In this document: positions 29,857 to 39,540 of the stretch, in pieces | Layout of the letters: every line of letters begins with the position of its first letter | How positions within the stretch are numbered: position 1 is the stretch's first letter | Source of the DNA: an uncultured Eisenbergiella sp. | GTDB taxonomy: Bacteria > Bacillota > Clostridia > Lachnospirales > Lachnospiraceae | Assembly: GCA_947626995.1 (NCBI GenBank) | Contig: CANQUI010000003.1 | Location: 26,967 to 90,966, forward strand | DNA length: 64,000 nt | Direction of reading: 5' to 3' | The notes under the pieces: generated by a model | The model's database searches: none | What the model was told of the DNA's origin: nothing | Seen by the model: the letters and a program-made list of their open reading frames with translations, nothing else | Position numbers and translations under genes: made by a program

Positions 29857-31056
29857 ATGAACGATATTCCTGCGATAGAAGGGGGAGTCCCGGTCAGAGA
29901 CCGAAAAATATATTACGGACATCAATATCTGGACGAGGCGGATTACCGGGCGGTACAAAACGTGCTGCAAAGCGGCGCGGATCTGACCTGCGGACCCAGG
30001 ATCGGCGAACTGGAGCGCCGGCTTTGCGAAATCGGAGGCGCCAGATACGCGGTGGCGGTGAGCAGCGGTACCGCGGCGCTGCATATTGCCTGTCTGGCGG
30101 CAGGGATCGGAGAGGGAGACGAGGTCATCACAACGCCCATTACCTTTGCCGCTTCCGCCAACTGCGCCCTTTACTGCGGCGCCCGGCCCGTTTTTGCGGA
30201 TATTGACGACAGGACATATAACATAGATCCCCAAAGCGTGCTCGCCCATGTGACGCCGCGCACCCGGGCGGTGGTGGCGGTGGATTATACGGGGCAGTCG
30301 ACGCAGATTGACGAACTTCGCCAGATCTGCAAAAAGTACAATCTTTTGCTCATTACGGACGGCGCCCATTCCATCGGCACCCGGTATAAGGGACAGCCCA
30401 CCGGCTCCCTGGCGGATCTGACTACGTTCAGCTTTCATCCGGTCAAGACCGTAACGGCGGGAGAGGGCGGCGCGGTATTGACCAACGATCCTGCGCTTTA
30501 CCAAAAACTGCTTCTCTACCGGAGCCACGGGATTACCCGGGATCCGTCGCAGATGGAAAACGAGCCGGAGGGACCCTGGTATTACGAACAGGTGGCGCTG
30601 GGATATAATAATCGGATGACGGATATTCAGGCGGCGCTTTTAATCAGTCAGCTGGAGAAACTGGAACGGTTTAAGGCCCGCCGCAGGCAGATTACCGCAC
30701 GCTACGACGAGGCCTTTTCCGGGATGGAACAGCTCAGGGTCCAGGAGGAGATTCCCGAATCGGACACCGCGCGGCACCTTTATATCCTGCGGATCAGGCC
30801 CGAAAAGCTGCGCATTGACAGGCGCGGGTTTTTTGACGCCCTGGCCGCGGAAAATATATGCTGCAACGTCCACTATATTCCCGTCTATTATTTTCCGTAC
30901 TACCGGAAACTGGGATATTCCAGGGGGCTTTGCCCGAAGGCGGAGAAGCTGTACGAGGAGATTATCACGCTGCCGCTGTATTACGCCATGAGCGATCAGG
31001 ATGTGGACGACGTGATCCGGGCGGTGCGCAGAATCGCCGGGTATTATGCGGTTTGA
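29857..31056 (+). CDS. DegT/DnrJ/EryC1 aminotransferase, PseC-like
   Basis: YYGHQYLDEADYRAVQNVLQS...VAVSSGTAALHIACLAAGIGEGDEVITTPITFAASANCALYCGARPVFADID; Lys site TTFSFHPVKTVTAGEGG. Confidence 0.88.
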   Translation: MNDIPAIEGGVPVRDRKIYYGHQYLDEADYRAVQNVLQSGADLTCGPRIGELERRLCEIGGARYAVAVSSGTAALHIACLAAGIGEGDEVITTPITFAASANCALYCGARPVFADIDDRTYNIDPQSVLAHVTPRTRAVVAVDYTGQSTQIDELRQICKKYNLLLITDGAHSIGTRYKGQPTGSLADLTTFSFHPVKTVTAGEGGAVLTNDPALYQKLLLYRSHGITRDPSQMENEPEGPWYYEQVALGYNNRMTDIQAALLISQLEKLERFKARRRQITARYDEAFSGMEQLRVQEEIPESDTARHLYILRIRPEKLRIDRRGFFDALAAENICCNVHYIPVYYFPYYRKLGYSRGLCPKAEKLYEEIITLPLYYAMSDQDVDDVIRAVRRIAGYYAV

Positions 31057-31073
31057 ACAGGGAGAAGGAGCCA

Positions 31074-32330
31074 ATGAAGGAATGGGAGTATCAAACCCCG
31101 TATTTTGTGATTGACGAAGGCCAGCTGGCCGCGGATTATGGGATGCTCACTCACGCCCTGGACGGCGCGTGGAACCATTATCGGATCGGATATTCTTTTA
31201 AAACCAATTCGCTGCCCTGGCTGGTCACCTTCCTGAAAGAAAAGGGCGCCATGGCGGAGGTGGTTTCGGACGATGAGTACCGGCTGGCGGTTTCGCTGGG
31301 GTTTTCGGATGCGCAGATCATCTATAACGGCCCGATAAAGAAAAGGGATTCCTTTGAAAAGGTATTGTCCGCCGGCGGGATCGTGAATATGGACGGAAGA
31401 AGGGAGCTGGACTGGCTGGAAGCGCTATGCGCCGCCCATCCGGATCAGGTCTTTAAAGTCGGCGTCCGGGTCAATTTTGACCTGGAAAAGCGCTGCCCCG
31501 GCCAGACCACCATGGGAGAGGCCGGCGGCCGGTTCGGGTTCTGTTATGAAAACGGGACCTTTGCCGAGGTGCTCCGACGGATCGGGAATCTGCCAAACGC
31601 CAGGGTAACGGGGCTGCATCTCCATTCCAGCAGTAAGACCAGGAGCGTGGCGGTGTTTGAGGCCATTGCAGAGATGGCGTGCCGCCTGAAGCGGGAGTTT
31701 GACCTGCGGCTGTCCTATGTGGATCTGGGAGGCGGATATTGCGGCGGCCTGAAGGACCGGCCCCAGTATCCCGATTATTTTCCCGCCATAGCCGCTGTCC
31801 TGCGCATGGAGTTTGCGCCGGAGGAGACGGAACTGATCGTAGAGCCGGGGATCTCTCTGCTTTCCAAAGCCACCACTTATGTGACCGGCGTGGTGGATGC
31901 GCGGCAAATCGGCAGCGAACGCTATGTGATCACCGACGGCAGCCGTTTTCATATTGATCCGACCATGATCAAGTCCTCATATCTGTTCCGTCTCGCCCTG
32001 CATCCGGAAAATCCCGCAGAGAGAAGAACGCTGTCACATCAGTGCATATCCGGATTTTCCTGTATGGAGGCAGATCGCCTGTTTGAATATGAAGACGGCG
32101 CAGAGCTGATGGAACACGACCGAATCATCTATGAAAACGTGGGCGGCTATACGATGAGCCTTTCGCCGCTCTTTATCCAATATTTCCCCGACGTTTACAT
32201 CCGGCGCGCCGGCAGGCTGCACAAGGTGAGGAAACACTGGACGCCCCGGGAATATATGGCAAACAGCGCGCGCTATCGGGAGGAGGATATGTGGGACCAA
32301 GAGGATGGGAAAGGAACAAAAGAAGCATGA
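31074..32330 (+). CDS. Fold-type III PLP-dependent decarboxylase (DapDC/ODC-like)
   Basis: RIGYSFKTNSLPWLVTFLKEKGAMAEVVSDDEYRLA (PLP Lys), HLHSSS, SYVDLGGGYCGG, EPGISLLSKA, CISGFSCMEADRLF; ATG 31074. Confidence 0.87.
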   Translation: MKEWEYQTPYFVIDEGQLAADYGMLTHALDGAWNHYRIGYSFKTNSLPWLVTFLKEKGAMAEVVSDDEYRLAVSLGFSDAQIIYNGPIKKRDSFEKVLSAGGIVNMDGRRELDWLEALCAAHPDQVFKVGVRVNFDLEKRCPGQTTMGEAGGRFGFCYENGTFAEVLRRIGNLPNARVTGLHLHSSSKTRSVAVFEAIAEMACRLKREFDLRLSYVDLGGGYCGGLKDRPQYPDYFPAIAAVLRMEFAPEETELIVEPGISLLSKATTYVTGVVDARQIGSERYVITDGSRFHIDPTMIKSSYLFRLALHPENPAERRTLSHQCISGFSCMEADRLFEYEDGAELMEHDRIIYENVGGYTMSLSPLFIQYFPDVYIRRAGRLHKVRKHWTPREYMANSARYREEDMWDQEDGKGTKEA

Positions 32331-33298
32331 ACATCTTGATCTTAAGCTGCGGCACGCGCAATAAGCTGGTGCGTTTTTTTCGGGAAAGCCTTTCGGCCCG
32401 TCCGGCGGGCGGCCGGGTGATCGCCGTGGACTGCAGCCCCTGGGCGCCGGCTCTCTATGAGGCGGACCGGCATTATCTGGTTCCGAAAATGACAGAGCCC
32501 GGTTATCTGGAACGGATCCTGGAGATCTGTAAAAGAGAGGAGGTAAAGGGGCTGCTGCCTCTGTTTGAGGACGAGCTGGAGCTGGTTTCCCAAAACCGGA
32601 AACGGTTCGAGGACGAGGAAATCACCGTTCTTGTCTCGCAGCAGGAGACCGTATCGCTGTGCCGGGATAAGGAATCCTTTTACCGGCATCTTCTGCAGCA
32701 CCGTCTTCCCGCCCTGTCCACCTGCGTGGGGCTGGAGGAGTTTGAAGCGGCCCAAAGGGAAGGCCGGATGGATTTCCCCGTATTTGTAAAGCCGGTCCGG
32801 GGATGCGGGAGCGCAGGCGCGTTCCGGGTGGATCATAAGGAAATGCTCCGGGCGGTCTGCGCCGGCCCGGAAAAGATGCTGATTCAGGAGTACGCCCGGG
32901 GAGAAGAATTCGGCGCGGATGTCTATGTGGATCTGATCTCCCATAAGCCTGCGGCCATCTTTTTAAAGAAAAAGGTGCGGATGCGGGCCGGAGAAACGGA
33001 GAAGGCGATTTCTGTAAAGGATCCGGCGCTGTTTGATCTGGTGAAGCGTACGGTCGCCACGCTGCGGCTGGCCGGTCCGGTGGATATGGATCTGTTCCGG
33101 GTGGGAAACGAATTTTTCGTTTCGGAGATCAATCCCCGTTTCGGCGGCGGTTATCCGCACGCGTACCACTGTAACGTGAATTTTCCCGAAATGATCCTCA
33201 ACAACCTGGAGGGAACGGAAAATCCTCCCGCCATCGGCGCTTATGAAGAGGGGATCTGTATGATGAAATATACGGATGAGATTGTCAGAAGATTGTAA
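32327..33298 (+). CDS. ATP-grasp domain carboxylate ligase (carbamoyl-phosphate-synthase-like)
   Basis: FPVFVKPVRGCGSAGAFRV, MLIQEYARGEEFGADVYVD, FVSEINPRFGGGYPHAY; overlaps decarboxylase by 4 nt (ATGA). Confidence 0.87.
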   Translation: MNILILSCGTRNKLVRFFRESLSARPAGGRVIAVDCSPWAPALYEADRHYLVPKMTEPGYLERILEICKREEVKGLLPLFEDELELVSQNRKRFEDEEITVLVSQQETVSLCRDKESFYRHLLQHRLPALSTCVGLEEFEAAQREGRMDFPVFVKPVRGCGSAGAFRVDHKEMLRAVCAGPEKMLIQEYARGEEFGADVYVDLISHKPAAIFLKKKVRMRAGETEKAISVKDPALFDLVKRTVATLRLAGPVDMDLFRVGNEFFVSEINPRFGGGYPHAYHCNVNFPEMILNNLEGTENPPAIGAYEEGICMMKYTDEIVRRL

Positions 33299-33301
33299 AA
33301 A

Positions 33302-33348
33302 AGGGCGGCCCAAAAGTCGAATGACTTAAGGGACGCCCTCTTGTTCTT
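33302..33348 (+). terminator. Terminator after the ATP-grasp gene
   Basis: AGGGCGGCCC..AAGTC-GAAT-GACTT..GGGACGCCCT then T-rich tract. Confidence 0.75.
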
Positions 33349-33369
33349 ATGATGTGATTTCAGACGAAT

Positions 33370-34533
33370 TTATTCGGCGTCAAAGGTCGTGCCGTCCTGA
33401 ATAATACAGATGTTTGTTTTGCCGGTGTTGAGTTCGATTTCGTTGCCGTTGTCGTCATAGTAGCGGGTGGGATCGTAGTCGCCGGTCTTTTTCCAGTTTA
33501 CATGGATCCCCTTGCCGTCGGTGAAATACCAGCCGTCCTTGGTATCGTCATGGCAGCCGTAGCCAAGATACCCTTTGGCATCTCTGGTCTCATAGTGGGT
33601 AAACTGCACGATCACATTTTTGAACGCCAGCTGTTCGCCGTTGGCGCCGTCGATGTGCTTCTTGTCTCCCTTTTGCATACCCTGGAATCTGTAATACAGA
33701 CCGTCTTCCTCGTTGTACTCAAAATAGGTCTGGGTTTTTTTGTAGGTAGCGGACAGATCGATTTTCGATGCGGGAATGGCGTCGCTGCCGTACTGCTCCA
33801 GCGTATTTTCGCCGGAGGCAAACCGAAAATGATCGCCCTCATAGTTGGAGGTATAGGTCTCGGAATATCCCAGCTTCTGAATGGCGCTTTCGATCCTGTC
33901 GCCGCTGGTATATGCGTTATGCGGCGCGTCGCGGTCGGAGGTGCGGAAAAACGCCGCGTCCACCAGTCCCTTCTTCTGGCTGGTGTCGCTGGCCAGCACG
34001 GCGCCGGTGATATTGTCGGTGGTCGGATCGTTGATGATGGGCAGGATGTAGAAAGGGCCGCCGATATGGCAGTAAATGGCATCCCATTCCTTTGCCCAGT
34101 ATACGTAGTAATCCCGGCAGCTTCGGACATTGCCGATCTTTTCCAGGTTCTTCCAGTCTTTAAAGACCGCCATCAGACGGGTCATGCCGCCCTCCACGTT
34201 ACATTCGTAGAGAATGTCGGCCTGGCTGATGCCGTAATGGGGCAGAGCCGCGTTTTCATCCGGAATCATGACGGCGATGGGACGCTGCTGTTCCAGATCC
34301 CCGCTGATCCATTCGTTGGTCAGAGGACTTCTTACCATACCCTCCTCGGGCGGCAGATCCTCTGTTTCCGTCTCGATAACGGTTTCTTCGGGCAGCGTCT
34401 CGGGAACGGACACCGGCTCGGAGAGCATTTCATTTACAGGAACTGTTTCTACCTCGTCCTCGTTCTTGCCACAGCCAAAACACAGCGTAGAACAAACAAG
34501 GCCGACGACCAGAAGAGCAGTCAGCTTTTTCAT
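33370..34533 (-). CDS. DUF3048 (YerB-like) lipoprotein
   Basis: Lipobox LVCSTLCFGCGKNE; RPIAVMIPDENAALPHYGISQADILYECNVEGGMTRLMAVF and RSCRDYYVYWAKEWDAIYCHIGG. Confidence 0.88.
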   Translation of the reverse strand: MKKLTALLVVGLVCSTLCFGCGKNEDEVETVPVNEMLSEPVSVPETLPEETVIETETEDLPPEEGMVRSPLTNEWISGDLEQQRPIAVMIPDENAALPHYGISQADILYECNVEGGMTRLMAVFKDWKNLEKIGNVRSCRDYYVYWAKEWDAIYCHIGGPFYILPIINDPTTDNITGAVLASDTSQKKGLVDAAFFRTSDRDAPHNAYTSGDRIESAIQKLGYSETYTSNYEGDHFRFASGENTLEQYGSDAIPASKIDLSATYKKTQTYFEYNEEDGLYYRFQGMQKGDKKHIDGANGEQLAFKNVIVQFTHYETRDAKGYLGYGCHDDTKDGWYFTDGKGIHVNWKKTGDYDPTRYYDDNGNEIELNTGKTNICIIQDGTTFDAE

Positions 34534-34736
34534 AATCGAATCCTCACTTTCTTTTTGTTCCGTTTCTCCGCATAAAAAACGGATGCGCTTTTCACGCCGT
34601 AATAATGATTATAACTGACGGAAAGATGTTTGTCACTACCAAACGACATTTTTTTTGAGGGAAAATCCGGCAGAAGGTGGCAAAAAGAAAAGAGCTATGG
34701 TAAAATGATGCAAAGGATCACTGTCAGGAGGGCATC

Positions 34737-35582
34737 ATGAAAAAGATCATTGTAACCGGCTGCAACGGGCAGCTGGGCAGGGCGGTAAACGAATACTATA
34801 AAAATGCGTCCGATCTCAGTTTTGTGAATACGGATGTGGGAGAACTGGATATCACCGATATTGACGCCGTACTGGGCCTGGCCCGCGAGGTAAAACCCTA
34901 CGCCATCATAAACTGCGCGGCCCATACGGGAGTGGATGCGTGCGAAACCCAGTATGAAAAGGCGTTTGCCATCAACGCCATCGGCCCCCGGAACCTGGCC
35001 ATTGCGGCCCGGGAGACGGGCGCCCGGCTTGTGCATATTTCTACGGATTATGTGTTCGACGGAAAGGCGACAAGGCCGTATGTGGAAACGGATCCCGCCA
35101 ATCCGCAGGGAGCGTACGGTTCCACCAAACTGGCCGGAGAGGAGTTTGTCAAACAGTTTGCGGACCGCTGGTTCATTCTGCGGACCGCCTGGCTGTACGG
35201 GGACGGAAAGAACTTCGTAAAAACCATGCTGCGGCTTTCCGAGACCCATGACAAGGTGCGCGTGGTGGGAGATCAGTTCGGTTCCCCTACCAGCGCTGCG
35301 CAGCTGACCCGGGCCATCAACGCCGTTCTTTTTTCGGACAACTACGGAATCTTCCACGCCACCTGCGAAGGCAGCTGCAGCTGGGCGCAGTTTGCGGAGG
35401 AAATCTTCCGACTGGCCGGGAAGAATACGGCGGTGGAGGCCATTACCACGGAAGAATACGGCGCCCCGGCGCCCCGGCCGGCCTATTCGGTCCTGGATAA
35501 CCGGATGTTCCGTTTGACGACGGACTTTTCCTTTGCGGACTGGCACGACGCCGTCGCCGTCTATATGAAAGAACTGGGATAA
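34737..35582 (+). CDS. rfbD: dTDP-4-dehydrorhamnose reductase
   Basis: KKIIVTGCNGQLGRAVN, NCAAHTGVDACE, HISTDYVFDGKATRPYVETDPANPQGAYGSTKLAGE. Confidence 0.93.
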   Translation: MKKIIVTGCNGQLGRAVNEYYKNASDLSFVNTDVGELDITDIDAVLGLAREVKPYAIINCAAHTGVDACETQYEKAFAINAIGPRNLAIAARETGARLVHISTDYVFDGKATRPYVETDPANPQGAYGSTKLAGEEFVKQFADRWFILRTAWLYGDGKNFVKTMLRLSETHDKVRVVGDQFGSPTSAAQLTRAINAVLFSDNYGIFHATCEGSCSWAQFAEEIFRLAGKNTAVEAITTEEYGAPAPRPAYSVLDNRMFRLTTDFSFADWHDAVAVYMKELG

Positions 35583-35615
35583 AAGCGCGACAGGAGGCGG
35601 ACCTGCCGGACAGAA

Positions 35616-35657
35616 AACGGCCATACCCGAACGGATTCTCGAGTATGGCCGTTTTTA
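35616..35657. terminator. Bidirectional terminator between convergent rfbD and DUF212 genes
   Basis: AACGGCCATAC ... GTATGGCCGTTTTT. Confidence 0.8.
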
Positions 35658-35679
35658 TCGGATGTTTGAAACAACGGGA

Positions 35680-36138
35680 TCAGCCCAGGAAGAAACAGTA
35701 CAAAAGGGCGATGAGAATTCCCAGCACGGCGCCCACCAGTACCTGCATGGGGGTATGGCCCACGAACTCCTTGAGCTTTTCCTGATAGGAAATCGGCTGT
35801 CCCATCTTTTGGAAAAAGTCCATCATTTCGTTGATGACCTGGGCCTGCAGCCCCGTTTCCCGGCGCACGCCCCGGGCGTCGTACATGACCACGATGGCGA
35901 GGATGGCCGTAATGGCGAACTGGAAGCTGCCCCCGCCGTACTGATAGCCTGCCGCGGTGGCCAGCGCGCAGACGGTGGCGGAATGGGAGCTGGGCATGCC
36001 GCCGCTTCCCACCAGGCGCTCCGCATCAAAGCCGTAAACGTACATGTGGATTCCGGTTTTGAGCAGCTGCGCCACAAGCCATCCGGTGGCGGCGGACATA
36101 AATAATGTGTTGTGTATCAGCGCGTTTAAAAATTCCAA
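35680..36138 (-). CDS. DUF212 (YuiD-like, divergent PAP2) membrane protein
   Basis: GSGGMPSSHSATVCALATAAGYQYG; MYDARGVRRETGLQAQVINEM; start probably TTG at 36138. Confidence 0.87.
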   Translation of the reverse strand: MEFLNALIHNTLFMSAATGWLVAQLLKTGIHMYVYGFDAERLVGSGGMPSSHSATVCALATAAGYQYGGGSFQFAITAILAIVVMYDARGVRRETGLQAQVINEMMDFFQKMGQPISYQEKLKEFVGHTPMQVLVGAVLGILIALLYCFFLG

Positions 36139-36203
36139 GATTCGTCCCTCATCTTTCGCTTTATTGTATCTTATTTTCCCGTGAAAGACAAGACTGTTTT
36201 CGG

Positions 36204-36232
36204 TTGAAAAGGATATCGCAGCATGATAGAAT
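36204..36232 (+). promoter_or_regulatory. Promoter of the exopolysaccharide operon
   Basis: TTGAAA - 17 nt - TAGAAT, 24 nt before ATG 36256. Confidence 0.6.
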
Positions 36233-36255
36233 AATAAGAACGGACGGATGAATCT

Positions 36256-37956
36256 ATGGTGATGGTATTGCTGCAATGGTGCTATATCGCGCTGGTTTCG
36301 TTTCTGACGGGCTTTGCGGTGCTGGCTCCATTTGAGAAAAAAAACGGATATCGGGTGTTATACGCTGTCTCCTATATGATGGCGGGTCTTGTGATCCTGA
36401 CGGTCTATGCGGAGTATTTCAGCCTGTTTGGGGGCGTGGGCGTGACGGCCAATCTGTTGGTGGTGCTGGCGGACCTGGCAGCGCTTATGGTCCACCGCAG
36501 GCGGATAGGGGCCTTTTTGCGTGAAAGACGGCGCCTGGTCAGCCGGGGCGAATGGATCCTTTTCGCCTTTTTGACGGTGCTTTTTGCGTACGGCTCTTCC
36601 CGGGGGTATCTTCATTCGGACACGGGGCTGTATCATGCCCAGAGCATCCGCTGGATCGAGGAATACGGCGTGGTGCCGGGGCTGGCCAACCTGCACAGTC
36701 GGTTCGGATACAACAGCGCGGCCTTTTCGCTCTGCGCGCTGTTTGGCGGCGCCGGGCTGACCCGATACCCGATGCACGACGCAGCGGGTTTTTTCGCGCT
36801 GCTGTGCGCGATAAAATGCACGGGGCTTTTGCATCTGACCAAAAAAGAGGATCGCAGGGTGCGGCTTTCCGATTTTTTATCTGTGGGCTGCATTTTTTAT
36901 CTGGTGGCGGTGTTTCGGGAACTGGTGTCGCCGGCCTCCGACTATTTCGCCATGCTGCTTTTGTTCTTCCTTACGCTCAACTGGGTGGAGCTGTGGGAAC
37001 GGAAGGAAAAAAGGATGCTGCCCTATGCGCTGTTGTCGGAGGGGCTGGTCTTTGCCTGTACGGTAAAGCTTTCCGCCGCGCCCATGTGTCTGCTGGTGCT
37101 CTATCCCGCGGTGCTGCTGATTTTAGACAAAAAGTATAAGCAGCTGGCAGGCTGGCTGGCGGCCGGTTTTCTGCTGGTGTTCCCCTATCTGGCGCGCAAC
37201 GTTTTAATCTCCGGATGGCTGTTTTATCCGTTTGCCCTGTTCGACTGGTTCCCGGTGGACTGGAAAATCGAAAAAGGCTATGCGAATTACGACGCCCGTG
37301 AAATCCAGGCGTACGCCAAAGAAATCTATGATGTTGCCAAAATGGATCAGTCCTTTTTTACCTGGTTTCCCCATTGGTTTTTTGCCCAGACGGCGACGGA
37401 CCGGCTTTTGGTGCTGGCCGGATGGCTCTGCGTGCCCATAGGGGCAGGCTGGATGCTGCTGGTGCTTTTGGGCAGGGGCCGCCGGGAGCGATGGTCCGGC
37501 GGAGGGCTGGAGCCGGCGGCGTTTCTTCTTTTGGAAGCAACGGCCCTGCTTAGTTTCTTTTTCTGGCAGTTTGGGGCGCCCCTGGTGCGCTACGGGTATT
37601 TTTACGTGCTGTTTCTGCCGGTCACCACCGTCGGCTGTCTGTATCGGAAGGGGATGCCAAAAAAGGCGGGATTTTACGGCTTTGTGATATTCCTGGTGGC
37701 TTTTTTGGGGTATCGGGGGTATAATTTATATCATATGGTGGCGGAATTCTGGAAGGAACCGTATTACCTCTATCAGCAGGATTACGGCCAGTGGCCGGCC
37801 TTTTCCTACGAGGTGGACGGGCTTACCATCTATGTTCCCACCGACCGGGGGCAGATCGGGTACGATAAGTTCCCTTCCTCTCCGGTGGTGCAGCCCATTG
37901 AACTGCGGAAAGGTACGGTCAGGGCGGGATTTCGGAAAAAGGGTTCGGAGGATTGA
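36256..37956 (+). CDS. Polytopic membrane protein, LIC_10190-like / GT-C-type
   Basis: Multiple TMs; SSRGYLHSDTGLYHAQSIRWIEEYGVVPGLANLHSRFGYNSAAF. Confidence 0.7.
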   Translation: MVMVLLQWCYIALVSFLTGFAVLAPFEKKNGYRVLYAVSYMMAGLVILTVYAEYFSLFGGVGVTANLLVVLADLAALMVHRRRIGAFLRERRRLVSRGEWILFAFLTVLFAYGSSRGYLHSDTGLYHAQSIRWIEEYGVVPGLANLHSRFGYNSAAFSLCALFGGAGLTRYPMHDAAGFFALLCAIKCTGLLHLTKKEDRRVRLSDFLSVGCIFYLVAVFRELVSPASDYFAMLLLFFLTLNWVELWERKEKRMLPYALLSEGLVFACTVKLSAAPMCLLVLYPAVLLILDKKYKQLAGWLAAGFLLVFPYLARNVLISGWLFYPFALFDWFPVDWKIEKGYANYDAREIQAYAKEIYDVAKMDQSFFTWFPHWFFAQTATDRLLVLAGWLCVPIGAGWMLLVLLGRGRRERWSGGGLEPAAFLLLEATALLSFFFWQFGAPLVRYGYFYVLFLPVTTVGCLYRKGMPKKAGFYGFVIFLVAFLGYRGYNLYHMVAEFWKEPYYLYQQDYGQWPAFSYEVDGLTIYVPTDRGQIGYDKFPSSPVVQPIELRKGTVRAGFRKKGSED

Positions 37957-37959
37957 CGG

Positions 37960-39027
37960 ATGAAGACGTACGGCGTCATTATGGCGGGCGGCGGAGGGAC
38001 GCGCTTTTGGCCGCTGAGCACCAAGGCGGAGCCCAAACAGTTTTTGAATCTGTCGGGCAAAGAGAGTCTGATCAACGAGACCATCGACCGGCAGGAAGGG
38101 TTCATCAGAAAAGAAGATATTTTTATTGTGACCAATGAGATGCAGGTTTCTCTGATGCTTGCGCGGACCGCCGGGCGGATCGGCAGGGATCATGTGCTGG
38201 CGGAGCCTGCCGCCCGCAATACGGCGGCCTGTATCGGCTATGCCGCGATGGAGATCCTCAGAAAATATGAGGACGGGGTGATGTGCATTTTTGCGGCGGA
38301 TCACCACATCCGGGATAAGGCCGCCTATACCCGGACGATGCAGGAGGCGGTGCGCACGGTGCAAAAGACCGACGCGCTGGTGACCATCGGGATCCTTCCC
38401 ACGTTTCCCTCCACCGGCTACGGTTATATGAGACATGCCCCTAAAAAAGGGCAGCTCTATCATGAGGTGGAGGAGTTTGTGGAAAAGCCGGACGAGGAAA
38501 CGGCACGGGCCTATCTGGCTGCCGGCCGCTATGCCTGGAACAGCGGCATGTTCGTCTGGAAGGCTTCCACCATTCTGGACTATTATCGGAAGCTTCTGCC
38601 GGACGTCTATGAATGTCTGGCCCGGATCGGGGACGCCATGGGCACGCCGGAAGAACAGGAGGTTTTGCATCGCGTCTATCCTACCATCCCGAAGATTTCC
38701 GTGGATTACGGGATCATGGAGCGGGCCCGGGGCGTTTTGATGCTGGAAGGGGATTTTGGCTGGAGCGACGTGGGAAGCTGGGACACGCTGGACAGTGTGC
38801 GCAAAAAGGATGCCCGGGGCAATATTGCTTCCGGGGACACGCTGCTTATGGATACCGACGACTGCGTGATCTATGCCGGAGAAAAGCTCATCGCCGCCGT
38901 GGGGATGAAGGACACGGTGGTGGTAGAGGGCAGAAATGCCATTCTGGTCTGTCCGGTCCGGGAAGCGCAGCGCGTGAAGCAGGTGGTGGAGACGCTGGAA
39001 AAGGAGGGAAGATTCGACCGGTTGTGA
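37960..39027 (+). CDS. manC: Mannose-1-phosphate guanylyltransferase
   Basis: VIMAGGGGTRFWPLSTKAEPKQFL; FVEKPD; WNSGMFVWK; GDFGWSDVGSWDTL. Confidence 0.94.
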   Translation: MKTYGVIMAGGGGTRFWPLSTKAEPKQFLNLSGKESLINETIDRQEGFIRKEDIFIVTNEMQVSLMLARTAGRIGRDHVLAEPAARNTAACIGYAAMEILRKYEDGVMCIFAADHHIRDKAAYTRTMQEAVRTVQKTDALVTIGILPTFPSTGYGYMRHAPKKGQLYHEVEEFVEKPDEETARAYLAAGRYAWNSGMFVWKASTILDYYRKLLPDVYECLARIGDAMGTPEEQEVLHRVYPTIPKISVDYGIMERARGVLMLEGDFGWSDVGSWDTLDSVRKKDARGNIASGDTLLMDTDDCVIYAGEKLIAAVGMKDTVVVEGRNAILVCPVREAQRVKQVVETLEKEGRFDRL

Positions 39028-39158
39028 CAGAATAACCGTCGAAAAAACGCGAAAGTTCTCGATGGCTTTTCGTTTCACCCATGGTCTGCGGGTGCTAAGA
39101 TGGGATTGCGGGAAAACGGATCTTTCGATATCCGATCTGCCCGGTAAGGAGGAACACC

Positions 39159-39524
39159 ATGGTAAACGAAAAGAAAAGTACGTTGGAAACGGAGCGTTAT
39201 GTGTCGGAACTCATGCTGGAGCTGGGAATCCCCGCACATTTAAGAGGATATTATTATCTGCGGGAGGCGGTGCTTTTGTCCGTGGCGGATATGGAGCTGG
39301 TGGGCAGCGTGACAAAGCTTTTGTATCCCGTCATCGCCAAACGTTACAAAACGACCCTGCAGCGGGTGGAGCGGGCGATCCGCAACGCCATCGAGGTGTC
39401 CTGGGAAAGAGGAAATCCGGACGTTTTTGAAGAACTGTTCGGTTTCAGCCGCCTGACCGGTTCTGCAAGGCCTACCAACAGCGAATATATCGCGCGGATC
39501 GCGGACCGGGTGAGGCTGGAATAG
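39159..39524 (+). CDS. Stand-alone Spo0A C-terminal (DNA-binding) domain protein
   Basis: YVSELMLELGIPAHLRGYYYLREAVLLSVAD...LLYPVIAKRYKTTLQRVERAIRNAIEVSWERGNPD...RPTNSEYIARIADRVRLE; no receiver domain. Confidence 0.88.
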   Translation: MVNEKKSTLETERYVSELMLELGIPAHLRGYYYLREAVLLSVADMELVGSVTKLLYPVIAKRYKTTLQRVERAIRNAIEVSWERGNPDVFEELFGFSRLTGSARPTNSEYIARIADRVRLE

Positions 39525-39540
39525 ACGATAGGAGAAAAAG

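Noticed and set aside
33303-33339. AGTCGAA word resembling a Spo0A box
   Set aside because: It is part of the symmetrical terminator hairpin after the ATP-grasp gene.
37726-39078. 450-aa minus-strand ORF opposite manC
   Set aside because: Antisense to a clear mannose-1-phosphate guanylyltransferase; no RBS or motif support seen.
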